A stretch of 64,000 nucleotides of DNA from Prosopocoilus inquinatus (lineage: Eukaryota > Arthropoda > Insecta > Coleoptera > Lucanidae): contig CM069872.1 in the NCBI GenBank assembly GCA_036172665.1, positions 41,712,101 through 41,776,100 of the forward strand, given 5' to 3'. Position 1 is the first letter of the stretch. Each line of letters opens with the position of its first letter. A program made the position numbers and the translations under genes. The notes under the pieces were generated by a model that saw only the letters and a program-made list of their open reading frames with translations, had not been told where the DNA came from and made no database searches. Positions 12,766 through 24,616 of the stretch are shown piece by piece.

Positions 12766-13608
12766 GACATTTTATTGACAAAGACAATAATTTTTATTTT
12801 ACCAACATCGTCGGAATTTTTTTAATGAAATTGCTTAACGCAACATAGGATATGCAATCACAACAGTAATAATGTTGTTATAGCCGAGCGCTAATAAATT
12901 TTATGTTCAGAGGGATGCCGCCACCTATTGGTGCGCCGTGTTATGCGTTTTCTAGAAGGCGCGCCATCTGTTTTGAATATTCGAGAAAATTTCACGTTTT
13001 TCTAGTAACAGCTCATTGAATATTTAAGTGACAATGGCGGGCGATTTGAAAATTTTAGTTTACTAAGCAATAGTGCGAGCATCTCGGCAGTAAGTATATA
13101 GATACCGATAAGAGGGATCATGAGCAGATATCGGACGAAAGTATGAAACTCAATGTCATTCTCATAGGCGGCACGTTAGGTACATGCTAGGTAGGCGGTA
13201 TACCGATCGCGTACTTTGCGTTTGTTACCGCACATTTATCGCATTGAGGGGCCGTTTGACAATCACTTAACCATCTCTCGCAGGGCAAGGGTGTAGGACG
13301 TAACACACAGAAGGCGGGGCTACAAGGAGGACAGGAGGAATCAAATCGTACGATTTTCAGAATTTTTGCAGTTTTACCAGCGGCTTTACCTTGAGTTTTA
13401 CCGCGAAAATTTAAAATTTATTACATAGAGGGAGAAACATATATTCGAAAATAAAACGAAACATAATAGTTATTATGTAAATAAACGTGTTTAAATCCGG
13501 TCTTTTATCTTCTTTCTAAGTTAAATAAATTTCATTTAATCCGACAGAGATATGGCAGTTTTGTTAAAAGGAAATTAAGACCTTTCATAAATGCAAGGTA
13601 ATTTTCTG
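12766..13608. other. Unique-looking AT-rich spacer
   Basis: No gene or recognisable repeat. A CpG-containing stretch at 12890-13000 and another at 13240-13330 stand out from the AT-rich background, but neither shows a coding frame. Confidence 0.35.
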
Positions 13609-14822
13609 TATAGTGGTCCAAAAGTAGTGGGACGCGGAGCAATAGCTAAATAATAAAGAATATTAATTGTTGTTTCAGATATTTTATTATTCAGCAAAAA
13701 TAATATATATTTTTGCATAATTTTTATGTTTTTGAAGCAAGGTACACTTTAAGACAAATATTTTTATTCATAACGAATATGCATTTAAATGACATCTAAA
13801 AAGTCTGATCTATCCCTGTTTATAACTTTTGAAGGAATGAATTTCACAAAAATCCTGTAAATATTATTTCATTGTTGCCTTAATTGTTTTTTTTTTTTCA
13901 TATTTAATTTATTTATTCAGTCAATTAAGCAGGCAGAATATAAGACAGCCATGAATTATTCAAATGAAATTACTAAGAAACGTTTTCATAAAACGACCTT
14001 AATTTTAATCCACATTACAATATACAAAAAACAAAAAGTAGGTATAGTTATTTGTTAAACAAGACGTCACAATAGTTGTGATCCTAGTAACTAGTGTGGA
14101 TTGTTGTTAAATTGTTGAAAATTGTTGTTTTATTTACCTTTGCTGTTAAAATTCCGTTTTATAGACTGAGTTGGCAAAGCAAACTTTAACGTTTGCTTTT
14201 GAAAAAAAGTGGTTTTACATTTTTATAATTTAATTCAAATCCTATTGTTAAAACAGCCCTGAAATTCTGTTTCAGTAGGACTTAAACATGTAAACCATAT
14301 AAAGAAATATCTTCTGTAAAGTAACATTTACAAGGTCGTTGTAAAATTAATTCATGAATAGAGAGATTTTAGAAGGTATTTAAATACATATTAATTATTT
14401 ATAATAATTATAAAAGGCATCTTGCATCAGACACGGAAAAAATATGCAAAAATAGTACTTTTCGGTAAATAATGAAGCAATAATTAATCTTTCTTTTTTT
14501 TTCAATTATAAATTTTGGTAGTTTCCGCCCTAAAAATTATTAAGTTAAAATTTAGTACGTGAAATTTTGAGAATATTCTAAAAATTGAAGAATTCAATTT
14601 TAACGAAACATTAAAAAATTAAATTGAAACTAACTTACGTTAAAAAAATCTCGTTGGAATCTAGATTAATTTCGAATAAAATCACTCGGTGTATCTGTTA
14701 GGACTTAAAAAGATTTTCAGACAGGTAGAACTTATTGCCGTTAAAAGTTTCTTCAAAAAATCAAAAATAAAGATTTTCCCCATTTGATGCCGACTTTTTG
14801 GCTATCACTGTAGGTGCAATGC
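13609..14822. mobile_element. Possible dead Tc1/mariner-type element
   Basis: The left end reads TATAGTGGTCCAAAAGTAGT. The inverted right end reads TACAGTGATAGCCAAAAAGT. Both resemble Tc1/mariner termini (CAGTG followed by CCAAAA) and both sit at a TA dinucleotide. The 1.2-kb interior is AT-rich and no transposase remnant is readable. The terminal match is imperfect, so this call is tentative. Confidence 0.35.
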
Positions 14823-15461
14823 GTGGTAGCCACTATTTGTACGAATGTCGATTTCATAAGTTGTACAAATATTATCTGTCTGCTTATACCAGATTGAGAT
14901 TACTAGAATAATGTTATCAAGAAATTGAGTGATGAGACAAAATGTTATAAAGAAACGCCTTGTGAAAAACTGTCTCAATTTTTTTCGCGCATGTAACAGA
15001 ACCCAAGAGCAAATTTTATTTGTTTAAATATTTCTTATGGATATAAATGAATAAAGTAATCACTTGCAAGAGCTAAATACCAAACACCCAATTCCCACTT
15101 CGCAAAACTAGAATAGATTATTATTTTTTTTTTAATTTTAGGATTTTAAATAGGTACCATTTTGAGCCACACTAAAAGCTACTCACTGGGTCTTATATTC
15201 TTATATTTGGTTATCGAACATACACAAAACATACACTATTGGCACAAGTTTTTTAAACTGCAAAAAAATTCCCCAAATGATATAACTTTTTGCCGGTTAC
15301 TGTATACAATTAAAATAAAGAAAACAAAACCTTTAATACTTGAAACAGTTTCTAAACAGTAAAAGTTTACCACAAATGAAATAATGGCGAATAGTATTGA
15401 AATAAAATCCAAGTCCAGTTAAACTGCCTTTAAGGCCGTCGACTTTTAGTGCATCTGCAGT
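14823..15461. other. AT-rich spacer
   Basis: No supported feature. A 66-codon plus-strand frame at 15162-15362 has no recognisable domain. Confidence 0.35.
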
Positions 15462-15800
15462 ATTTTTGAATGGCATGCGTGAAGTCGTTGCACACAAAAT
15501 GAAGAAAGTGCATTTGGTTCATAAAAAAAAACTCCAGTCACTTTTACCACCAGCAGTTACAAGTCAAGAACCGATAATTGAAAATTTGGTTGCCAATGAG
15601 TCTTCAACTTTACTCACTGAGAGGGAAACTGCATTATTGAATAAAGGTTTGAAATTTAATCTGCCGTATAAAAAACCACCAACTGTAGATATTATAGCTA
15701 CTATAGAAAGTTCCATCTCTTCGTTAGATGAAGTTAATAAAACGTTTGTAAGAAACGCATGTAAAATTGAACTAGATAATAATACACGTACATATTGCTA
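15462..15800 (+). pseudogene. Penelope-like element reverse transcriptase, N-terminal fragment
   Basis: The frame encodes KLQSLLPPAV, then LTERETALLNKGLKFNLPYK and TFVRNACKIEL. The 'LT/S-E-x-E-x-x-LLNKGLKF' block is characteristic of the region N-terminal to the reverse transcriptase core of Penelope-like elements. The frame ends soon after (stop at 15874-15876) with no catalytic core, so this is a fragment. A second Penelope-like fragment lies 1.4 kb downstream on the same strand and may be part of the same insertion. Confidence 0.7.
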
Positions 15801-15879
15801 TGTTATTTTAGTTGAAGGTTTAATTTGGATTATGTTAAATAAGTTTTACTTACATTTTTGGGATGTATTATTATAATTT

Positions 15880-17249
15880 CGCATCAGAATTTTGTTTAAA
15901 GTCAGTGTAAATTTCGTGTATCAAGGGAGAATTGTAATTGCAAGGTATTTCGCCTCAAATAATACTTACACTAAAACACAAATTTTGTTCCATGAATTAA
16001 ATGATGTGGGTAACGACAAAGCACGTTGAACCGCAACCTAAATCAGTCTTGAAGCTTCTACGACGTAATAAAGGACTGCAGGACTTTGCTGATATGAAGG
16101 CATCTCATAAGCCTAGCAAAAGGTGAACACATCGTAAGTCAAAATGGTCACCTTCAGCCAAGAAGTCTTCAAGAATCACGACAATAAGAAACACATTGGT
16201 GGTAACAAAACAAAATATGTACGGAGATTATTGTTTGATATGTGTAAAGAGAATTCATTTAGAAACATTTTAAGACATTATATAAATCGGTAGCAACAGT
16301 GATAAGGAAGTATTTTTTTGTGAAAAGCAATAAAACTCGGGGATGGGACGATTCGCCGTCGCCAACTCGTCGTAGAACCAATTCGTCGTCGATCCAATTT
16401 ACCGTCCGCCCAATTCGCCGTCCCATGTTACTGCTTTATTTAGCTTGATAAAACACTTTCTGACCATTTTAGATAATATCCAAGTTATACCTACAAATTG
16501 AAGAAAATAACTATAATTTCAGTACGTTTCAAGTAAATTAAAATGGACTTTACTATTGTTTTTCTATTTCAAGTTAAAATAAATTCCTAATTACAGTGCG
16601 ACCGCCGTAAGATACAAAATTACGAACAAATTGGTGCTGTACGTACACATAATCATAATTCTATTTTTTTTTAATGGAACCCCTTTTTCAATTTATAATT
16701 TTAAATGACGAGCTTTCATGAATCAATACTTTGAAAGCAGTCGACTTTTGATGTGTAGTGATTTTGATTGATATGAAAATCAATATGATTTTGAGCAGAA
16801 TCTGAAAATATAAAAAAGATGAATTGGAGGGATTTTACGAACACCCTGAAGAAAATTAAATGTCAAGACAAATAATAAACATTTAAAGGAAAGCTAACGT
16901 ATCAGTATCGCAAAAATAAATATCAAACAATTAATAACTCCATTGCCGGAACTTAGTTTGTTATAACCCGTTTAAAAGAAAGAAATACATTTCATTTATT
17001 GTTGCAAAATCAAAAATTTGTTAAATAAACACATAAAAGAAAATAAACGATTTTAATTCGTTCTGAATTTCATTCAAACTTATAATTGAGCTTTTATTTA
17101 TAACAATTAGAAAAGAACCCAAAAGATTGTTATAAACAACAAACACAAAGGTCACGACCCTGGACCTATAAGAGTTTCTTGTTAACAAAAATTTATATCC
17201 GTTATTACAAACAAAAATTGTTTAAAGAAAAATAACAATAACGTAGCAA
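15880..17249. other. Sequence between Penelope-like fragments
   Basis: AT-rich stretch with no recognisable coding content. A short frame near 16020-16130 (KLLRRNKGLQDFADMK) has no known match to me. It contains the CpG-rich minisatellite listed separately. It could be an insertion into the Penelope-like copy or unrelated sequence between two copies. Confidence 0.4.
16346..16434. repeat. CpG-rich 16-bp minisatellite (about 5 units)
   Basis: Roughly five imperfect 16-bp units of the form AATTCGTCGTCGATCC, beginning and ending in GGGAC/GTCCC-type sequence (GATGGGACGATTCGCCG on the left, AATTCGCCGTCCCAT on the right). The GC and CpG content contrasts sharply with the surrounding AT-rich DNA. 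Confidence 0.75.
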
Positions 17250-17919
17250 TATGTATGTCAGAATACAGTTCGAAAGACACCTACGAACGATATCGTACCA
17301 TTAAAGGTCTAAATCAAAAGGACTGTTTCTTCCTCAACGCAGACAAGGGTAATAAAATTGTGGCTTTGTATAAAGACGACTACTATCAGAGGATACAGAA
17401 CCTACTGAATAGTGTCCGTACGTTAAATTGAATCGCAATCCTTTGCCCAAACTCGTCAGGGAAGTAAAGGACAGCATTAAAAATTGTCCTCTATTGCTAA
17501 ACAAATGGAACAAAGAAAAAGTTATAGTTTCTAATCCGATCCTCTCCAAATTATACGATTTAAACAATTTTAGGTTAGTAAAAGCAACGTCAAGCAACAG
17601 GGAATTAGACGGTTTTGAAACCATTTTCATACACAAAAAGATTCATTAATGAACACCGATCATGGGCAGGTTCCGGGTTGCTTGACTTTGTTGACGCAAC
17701 CCGGTGAGGCGCTCGCTTCTTTGGAGCTTACGCTTTATTGAAGCGGAACGCGTATATTATATAAGGTAGCGATAGGCAAGACACGGTCACTTCTCTTGTG
17801 ATGAAGAAGTAATCTACTGAAGATGGAAGCATAGCTGCCGAAACACGTATATAGTTTTTAAAAAACTTTTTGTGGTTAGGAGGTTCAATCCAATTTCAAT
17901 GTATTATTTTAATTACTAC
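17250..17919 (+). pseudogene. Penelope-like element fragment with terminal repeat segment
   Basis: Coding remnant at 17270-17645: DCFFLNADKGNKIVALYKDD then YYQRIQNLLNS, with a stop and frame change near 17430, followed by PLPKLVREVKDSIKNCP and SNPILSKLYDL. The ADKGN...KDDY block is diagnostic of Penelope-like elements. From about 17665 a noncoding segment follows, with a CTGAAGATGG...GCCGAAACACGTA hairpin (17816-17849) and the terminal AGGAGGTTCAATCC, matching the tail motif at 27.3-27.8 kb. The hairpin resembles the ribozyme-bearing terminal repeats of this class, but a hammerhead fold is not established. The 3' boundary is cut by the 2.1-kb element starting at 17920. Confidence 0.7.
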
Positions 17920-20046
17920 CGTGGAGGGAGTAACAACTGGAGGGCGCCTGAGCTATGCTTGCAATGTAAATTTCGTGGACGGAACAGACACCGTATAAAC
18001 ACCTTTTATGGCCCTGTTTGTATCTCCTCTTCCTACAACTGAATGTTAGTTGCTAATACTTAACAAATAAAGAATATATTCTAACTTTACTTGAAAAAAA
18101 GGTATTAATTATTAGACTCACTGAAATCTCCAGAAAAAATGATATCGACTAGAATAATAAAAAGATAAGAAAACGAACTAAAAATTTGAAATTATACACT
18201 GAGAATCTTATAAGACTGCACATAGTATTAATTAATGGAAGCTTTATTACATTATTATTTCCAAATTTATTTTCTTCGCCGTGGTTACCGTGCGTCGTTA
18301 GTAATGACACTACTGATTTTGAATTGTCAGATTCAATTAAATTGTTCTCTTGATTTATTGTAAAATGCATACAACCGCCGAAAAAGTAAAAATGTAGGTG
18401 CACATTATTATCAGATGCAGTTCATTGACAGAAGTCTTTGCGTTATTTGCCGCCAAATTTTCGGATAAATCAATTATTCCCTTCCTTAATACTTCCCATG
18501 TGCAATTTGTAAATGATTCAGCATTGAGAATTGAGTAGTAGCTATAGCAACGTAATGTTAAAACCTCTATGTGCAATTTTATATGATTCAGAAATGTATT
18601 ATCTGATCACGTAATTTTCGTCTATGTGCAGCGTTATAGAATTCTCACTGTATATTAAATAAAATTTTCATATAAAATCTGAATTATTAAAGCTTCAAAT
18701 TAATATCAACTATTAAGTGTGATATATCATTACAATCAGGAGAAAAAGTGCTATAGAATAGAATAATAAAAAGACATAAGTTGTATTTAAAAAATCGAAA
18801 CTGATGATGGTCGCGGAAAGATGAAACGTTTGACTTCAATTCTGTTACTTCTATTCGAAGTAGAATCAAAAAGTGCCTGTAGAAAGTATATCGGAACTTC
18901 AAAATTTTGTGTAATAAAAGAGATACAGAGAGAAAAAGAAAATCGATTTTTTTACATTTTTATTAATATCTCAAGAAGAAACAAGAAAAAATCATTCTCT
19001 CAATGGATACGAATTAGTACTAACTAACTACCAACTTTTCTTCCATTCAACCGAATTTGTACCTCTTACGGTTTAGGAAATCCCCTCAGTGCACACCCAG
19101 TTTGAAACAGCCGGTATATTTGTATGAAAGCTGAAAAGCATTACAGGATAAATTAGCGTATTAATTTAATTAAAATTAATAAAATTAAAATGTAATGTAA
19201 TGTAATCTAATATGTTAGATTACTTTTTAAACAAATGTATTTTTAAAACTACACAACATGATCATGTTTTACTTTTAATTCGATGTGTGATAAACGCGAA
19301 TTTAGATATAAGAATAAAATATAATTGGGAGAATATTTCTAATACGTTTTAGGCCCAATCTTACCACCTCCTGATAAATGAATCTGCCGGTTAATAACCA
19401 GGGAAACTATTGTCGGTACAATGGTTTCCAAGGATACTAACCGGCAGTTAAATTTATCAGGAGGTGCTAAGATCAAGCCTTAATATATTAATTCCTTTTT
19501 TATCAGCTACGCCACTGGGAAGGTCAGCCATAATGAGAAATTCTTTATGACTGTATATCGGGGAAATATATTTTGCGCGGTTCAAATTGTAATGAAGCGG
19601 GCAATATAAGATATTAGACCGTAGCGTGTAAACAAACGCGAGGGCTGCGGAGACAATTAACGCCGCTACAGCAATGGTGTTACTCAGTATAACAAAAAAA
19701 CAGAGCAATATTGCCGCAATAAAAAATTACAGATGTACAGTAATAATACTGTAATACAGTAATCAACTCTTCTTGTTTAAATGTGTAAAGATTTTCAGAG
19801 TAATTAGTTGACCAGTTGTACCTCGACCGCCGGAATTTATTGCGACATTGTATCATATAGTAAGAACGCCGTAAATTATTTTCACCGTCCCATTACACTA
19901 TGTGCCTGTTCGATACATTTTTACGGCGCTACTGAAACGATGGCGTGTACTTATTCAAATCCTATGCTTATTTATGACCCTAACTACTTTGGCGGTTTCG
20001 CCACATATTTAAACTGACGCTCCCTCCTGTTGTTACTCCCTCCACG
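17920..20046. mobile_element. 2.1-kb DNA transposon with 8-bp target duplication (hAT- or P-like)
   Basis: The perfect 8-bp direct repeat ATTACTAC flanks the element at 17912-17919 and 20047-20054. Terminal inverted repeats of about 32 bp begin CGTGGAGGGAGTAACAAC at both ends, followed by (T/A)GGAGGG(C/A)GC. Eight-bp duplications suggest hAT, P or a related superfamily, but the termini do not match the usual CAGGG form. No transposase is readable inside, so it is non-autonomous or decayed. It sits at the end of a Penelope-like fragment and holds a nested foldback element at 19350-19481. Confidence 0.85.
19350..19481. mobile_element. 132-bp foldback MITE nested in the 2.1-kb element
   Basis: Arms of about 58 bp are inverted copies with roughly ten mismatches: left TAGGCCCAATCTTACCACCT, right end inverted TAAGGCTTGATCTTAGCACC, both continuing CCTGATAAAT. 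The loop is about 16 nt. Flanking TA or TTA could be the target duplication. Confidence 0.8.
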
Positions 20047-20054
20047 ATTACTAC

Positions 20055-20418
20055 AGAGAACGGGAATAAGTACAGGATTTGAAATATTCCAGTTTAACTT
20101 TTGAACAATAATAATATTAGAATATAAATTTAACTTTTAAATTGATATAGCAAGTAAGCAAAATTGGAGATGTAAATAATAATTTTAAGAATTAATTCTA
20201 TATGTCGAAGACCATACAACATACTTGGTTGTGATCGTAAATTACTTCGCATTAATTTCCAAAATGCAGCGACAATTTTTCCTGTAAATCTAATATAGAT
20301 TTAAGACAGGTACACGCTGATTATAAAGGTACGTTTACATCTGAGATTTATTCCATGATATTTATGTCGGACAGAAATTGTAACCAATGTAAACAGTGAA
20401 GAATTTCTGTCGGAGATG
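20055..20418. other. AT-rich spacer
   Basis: No gene or repeat recognised between the 2.1-kb element and the long inverted-repeat element to its right. Confidence 0.35.
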
Positions 20419-21365
20419 CAGGCTGTCTCAGAGCTCCGTAAAACTTTCTTGCTATTCCAGGTATCGACTCATTTTCTCTTTGTATAATAGAAGCGCTTTC
20501 ATTGTTTATATACAGGGTGTCCAAGTGTTATTAAAATATTAAAGTTACGTTTTCTAAACTGAAACACCCCATTTTGACTTCATTTTTGGATTCTACACTA
20601 AATTTTGCGTAAAATTTATTTAAGCCATTTTTACGTATCAATCATACTCTTTGATATGAATCAATTGGTGCGACAATGGTTGAAAATTTTAATCGCTTTT
20701 CATTTTGGTACCAAACTACTAGAAACTTTCAGTTGTTTATTAAATATATACATCTAAAAATTACTATTTTCTCAATAACTTGTCGCATATTAGAACTGGA
20801 TACTATAAACTGTATATCATTGAAAAGCTTGTCAAAAACGCTACGGCATAGAGTGAAAATATACAGGGTGTTCTATTTGAAAAAATGGAATTTTTGTTAT
20901 TTATAACTATTCATCTTCAAAAAATCTTAGTAAGCCTTGAAACATCCCTTCACGACTTGGTCTGAACTCGAATGATTGGCCACAGCCTTGGCGTTGACTG
21001 AAAAAAAATCGGTTGCGTTATCTTTAGTGGTTTAGAAATTACGAATTTTTGAATGGAACCTTGCATCCGGGAATTTTCAAGAAAAAATTAACTCACATCA
21101 AAAAGTATGATTGATACGTAAAAATGACTCAAATGAATTTAGCGTAAAATTTAGTGTAGAATCCAAAAATGAAGTCAAAATGGGGTGTTTCAATTTAAAA
21201 AAACGTAACTTTAATATTTTTATAATACTTGGACACCCTGTATACAAACGAAAATAATTTTAAAATGTGTAATGGAAGCGCTTCTATTATACAAAAGAAA
21301 ATTTTAGTCAATACCTGGAACAGCAGGAAAGTTATGGAACTTTTACGGAGCTCTGGGACACCCTG
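20419..21365. mobile_element. Long-TIR element with ACAGGGTGTCC termini
   Basis: Inverted arms of about 250 bp (20419-20668 and 21097-21365) share CAGAGCTCCGTAAAA, TATAATAGAAGCGCTT, TACAGGGTGTCCAAGT and GAAACACCCCATTTTGACTT. The arms contain a second internal copy of the TATACAGGGTGTCC motif, and the roughly 430-bp centre holds ACAGGGTGTTCTATTTG. The arrangement suggests nested insertions of the widespread insect ACAGGGTGT-ended miniature elements. Superfamily not assigned. Confidence 0.75.
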
Positions 21366-21639
21366 TATATCTTTCAAATTGTAGCAATATATATCGACAC
21401 ATCTGTTGTTACCGTTCAATTTCTGTCCGACCCCGAATCACCCTGTATATTGTTCCCCGTGAAATTATTTTCACAGACCGCCCGGCAAATTCTTTGCGCT
21501 CCGTCGATTTGCTTTCAAAGTATTTCCCCGTGTTATTCGTTTTCCTGTAAAAATTAGGATAAGGAAAAGTTTGGGTTGTGAAAGTTAAATTATCCGGTCG
21601 CATAGATTCTTATTTAGCCTTTTTTAGTTACGCATTATT
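21366..21639. other. Spacer with a further CACCCTGTATATT end
   Basis: A CACCCTGTATATT motif at about 21438-21450 may be the end of another element related to the preceding one. Nothing else is supported. Confidence 0.35.
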
Positions 21640-22600
21640 GCATCATATTGTGAAATCAGCGATTCCTTTCCCACGTTAGCTACACAGAAATTGAACCTTG
21701 GTCTTTAAGACCATTGGTCCTCGTTGACGTAAGATTCTGTCACGGTTGGCGGAGGCACACTATCTCTCTTTGTTTTAACCCCATCTTTTTCCGTTCGCCG
21801 GTGCGAAGCGATTTTGTCAGAACAGAATGATTCTCGTTCTTCTCGGTGTAACAACCCGTTTCGTGTCGTTGTGCTTTCCTTTGTGTACGGTTTCGCCCAA
21901 AAATTGATGGTGGACGAAGGCAATAACAGCTTTTCTTAGCTGACTATATCCCGTTACACGTGAAGAGTAATAATACATTCGTATTGTCTACGCCTGTTCC
22001 CTTCCAAGCAGTTCTGCGAACAGGTGAGTCGTTGGTTGTTCTGTATCGCTTCGACACTTTCTATCGCGTATCTTTCTTCCTACCAGGCTTTAGTTAAGGG
22101 GTTTCCTCACCTCGGTGCCGCTTTCGGCAAGAGCGTCTGAGTTTGTTGGCCATTCCCCGCTTCGGCACGGTCTCGTGAGTCCCGGCGGACACCTGGAGCT
22201 GCTCAACACTCCGACCGACGAGCGACAAATGCAGGGATAAGGTTGGCCTGTTTATTATTTTATTTTATGTAAATTGCTACCGGAAAACGGCATGTAGCTT
22301 CACACTGCGTTGTGATACGTGTTAAAGTTGCTGTCTGCTACCTCTTCTTTTTTGCGCACCGTTCCGGTTAATTTATTTGAAGAGTTTGGCGTTTACATTT
22401 TAAGCGCGGTTGCGGCTTTTATTAGAGCTTAGATATTTTGTTTTGTTTATCGAGTTTTGACTCAGTTTTAATGTTAATGTTATTATTATTTGTTTTGTGT
22501 CAATAAACTGTATTGAAAACATATCTTGGGTGAGGCGTGGTTTTTCTTAATTTTTCCCCGCGGTTCCTTTCAGCCTAAAAGAAATTAAGTGGCGCCTTTA
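21640..22600 (+). mobile_element. Possible LTR plus primer-binding site remnant
   Basis: This stretch is clearly more GC-rich than its surroundings. Near its right end an AATAAA signal (about 22501) is followed by TTGGGTGAGGCGTGG, CCCCGCGGTTCCTTTCAG and then AAGTGGCGCC at about 22588-22597. An AATAAA-bearing segment followed at once by TGGCGCC recalls the R-U5/primer-binding-site junction of an LTR retrotransposon. No second LTR or gag/pol follows, and the left end is not defined. Tentative. Confidence 0.3.
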
Positions 22601-23064
22601 TTTTGTTTTATTATTTTTTTTTTGTTTGTTCAGAGCTAGTATATTTTTGTTTTGTTTTACCCACCCTATCCCACTAGGGCTGGCCGGCGACGCCGAAACG
22701 TTCGTCACGGCGATCACCTGCGTCACCTGTACAGGTACGTAGCACTGTACGGATAGATGTAAACACTGATTAGTTTGAAATTTATACTCGCCGGAGAGAA
22801 ATTGCAAGAGTTGCCTGCACGTCTACTTTTGTCACTGTCGCGCAATAATTTTTGTGATTCAAGATATGTAATAAAAAAGAATGGTTAAAAGTCGAAATTG
22901 ATGAACTAATTAATAGGTATAGTCATTAATTGATTATAGGCACCCAGTTTATCGCATCTTAAAATCCATTCTCGAACCCACACGGAACGTCTTTCCTTTT
23001 TTTTTCTGCCATCTTCAGAATAATCACGCCGGCGGCGATTTTTCTTTTCGATACCTTCATTATA
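22601..23064. other. Spacer
   Basis: Includes GGCGACGCCGAAACGTTCG near 22690, a short GC-rich hairpin-like motif of the kind seen in Penelope-type terminal repeats. This is not enough for a call. Confidence 0.3.
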
Positions 23065-23297
23065 AGGTGCTTTCTTTCGCTCACAAAATAGTGATCTAAA
23101 CGTGTTTTCATTCAAAAACAGACATTCTTTACTTTGAATCTCTCTATTTTTAAAACTTGTTTGGATTGAATTATGGTTTTTTACAAATCAACTGTCAATA
23201 AAAAAATTCAAGACAGCTGTTTTGTTGCAACAACTACGAAATTCAGGTCCAAACTATTCGAAACACGATTCAAACTTTTAAGCGAAAGAAAGCACCT
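23065..23297. mobile_element. 233-bp MITE, AGGTGCTTTCTTTCGCT family, copy 1
   Basis: Termini AGGTGCTTTCTTTCGCT and AGCGAAAGAAAGCACCT are perfect inverted repeats. Flanking trinucleotide ATA occurs on both sides, as expected for a 3-bp target duplication (PIF/Harbinger-like). A second, similar copy lies at 47468-47699 in the same orientation. Confidence 0.85.
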
Positions 23298-24616
23298 ATA
23301 AACAGCTTAATAATGAGCTTCGTGTAAAATGCAAGATATGTACGACACGTCAAACTATATTTGTGTAAACGGTTTATACCGGGTGGAAAGTATCAAACCC
23401 GAACATAGCAAACTTGCATTGAGAACTAAGTTTCTGTAAATTACTGCTCGCCATTTAAAGATACAAAAATGGTAATGGTAAGAAAGGAAAGATAAAATTA
23501 AGGCCAATATTATCGTGTTAAAATTATTTATATTGCAGTAAAACTTTTGGAATGTAAATTAAATTTTCAAATTTCAAATGAAAACTGTAGTCGCCTTAGT
23601 ATGTCAGATTTAAAGTTTGCAACTCAATAACCAGAATTTTCTACAATAGGCTTCTGGGGACCTATTCTTGACAAGCGCGTTTTTGAATGCGCATATGCAG
23701 GGATATTCAGGCAACCCTTTCATTAAAAGCTTACGGACTTCCTCTTTGAATTTCTATTTCATATTTTGCGGTTATAAATTAGCGATAATGATCTATTAAA
23801 ATATAATATTTCCAACTTTCGGGCATTTCCGTTTGTACCGGAAGTTGCTGTCAACTTTTTTATTATAAATGGAACACCCCATTTTTTATTGCTTTTTTGA
23901 AACCTTCATGAAATTCTAAAAATATTTTGTGTAAGATGCGATACAAGAAAAAGTAGCCGTTTTAGAGGTATTTCAAAAAAAAAGTTCAGAGTTGCAGTAC
24001 CCTGTTTATGATACTGCCATCTTTGTGTAACAAAAGCCATAATTTCAATTTTGGGCCTGTAGTAGGCTATACTCATAGGCTTTCAAGTCATACCTAATTT
24101 TACACAAAATTGTTTACGGGCTGGTTGAAAAGAATTTCTATTCGAACTGATTTCAACCGTCGTAAAGTCATGTTTTTCAAATAGAACACCCAGTATTTTT
24201 TATACCATAAGAATCAGAATTAAATGTTCTTTCGAACTGTATTAACTTCCCTATACCCATCTCTTACCTTTCTCCTTCTATTAATGATTTTCAGTATTAT
24301 TCCTGAACAGGGTGCTATGAAAATCTAACAAACAGAGGTTTTTTTAAATTAATTTCAGACTGTAAAATCAATTTAATTTTAAACACCGAAAAATAATATT
24401 TACATATATCTCTATCATCTGAATTTTTTATTTACAAATGCCGCATGTATTAGAATTCTTGGTAAGACTCTTTACACATTTACAAAGATAAATTTGCACT
24501 TACAGTACAAAATTTTACGAAAACTAATAAATAAATCAAAAATATTAAAAATAATACACAAATTGTTTGTTATAATATTGGCTCTCAGTTGTCCTCTGCT
24601 ATTATTTATTATTTTT
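23298..24616. other. AT-rich stretch with decayed GGGTGT-ended fragments
   Basis: Contains GGAACACCCCATTTTT at about 23870 and AAATAGAACACCCAGT at about 24179-24194. The latter is the inverted form of the internal motif of the 20.4-21.4 kb element. These look like fragments of the same miniature transposon group. No gene was seen. Confidence 0.45.
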
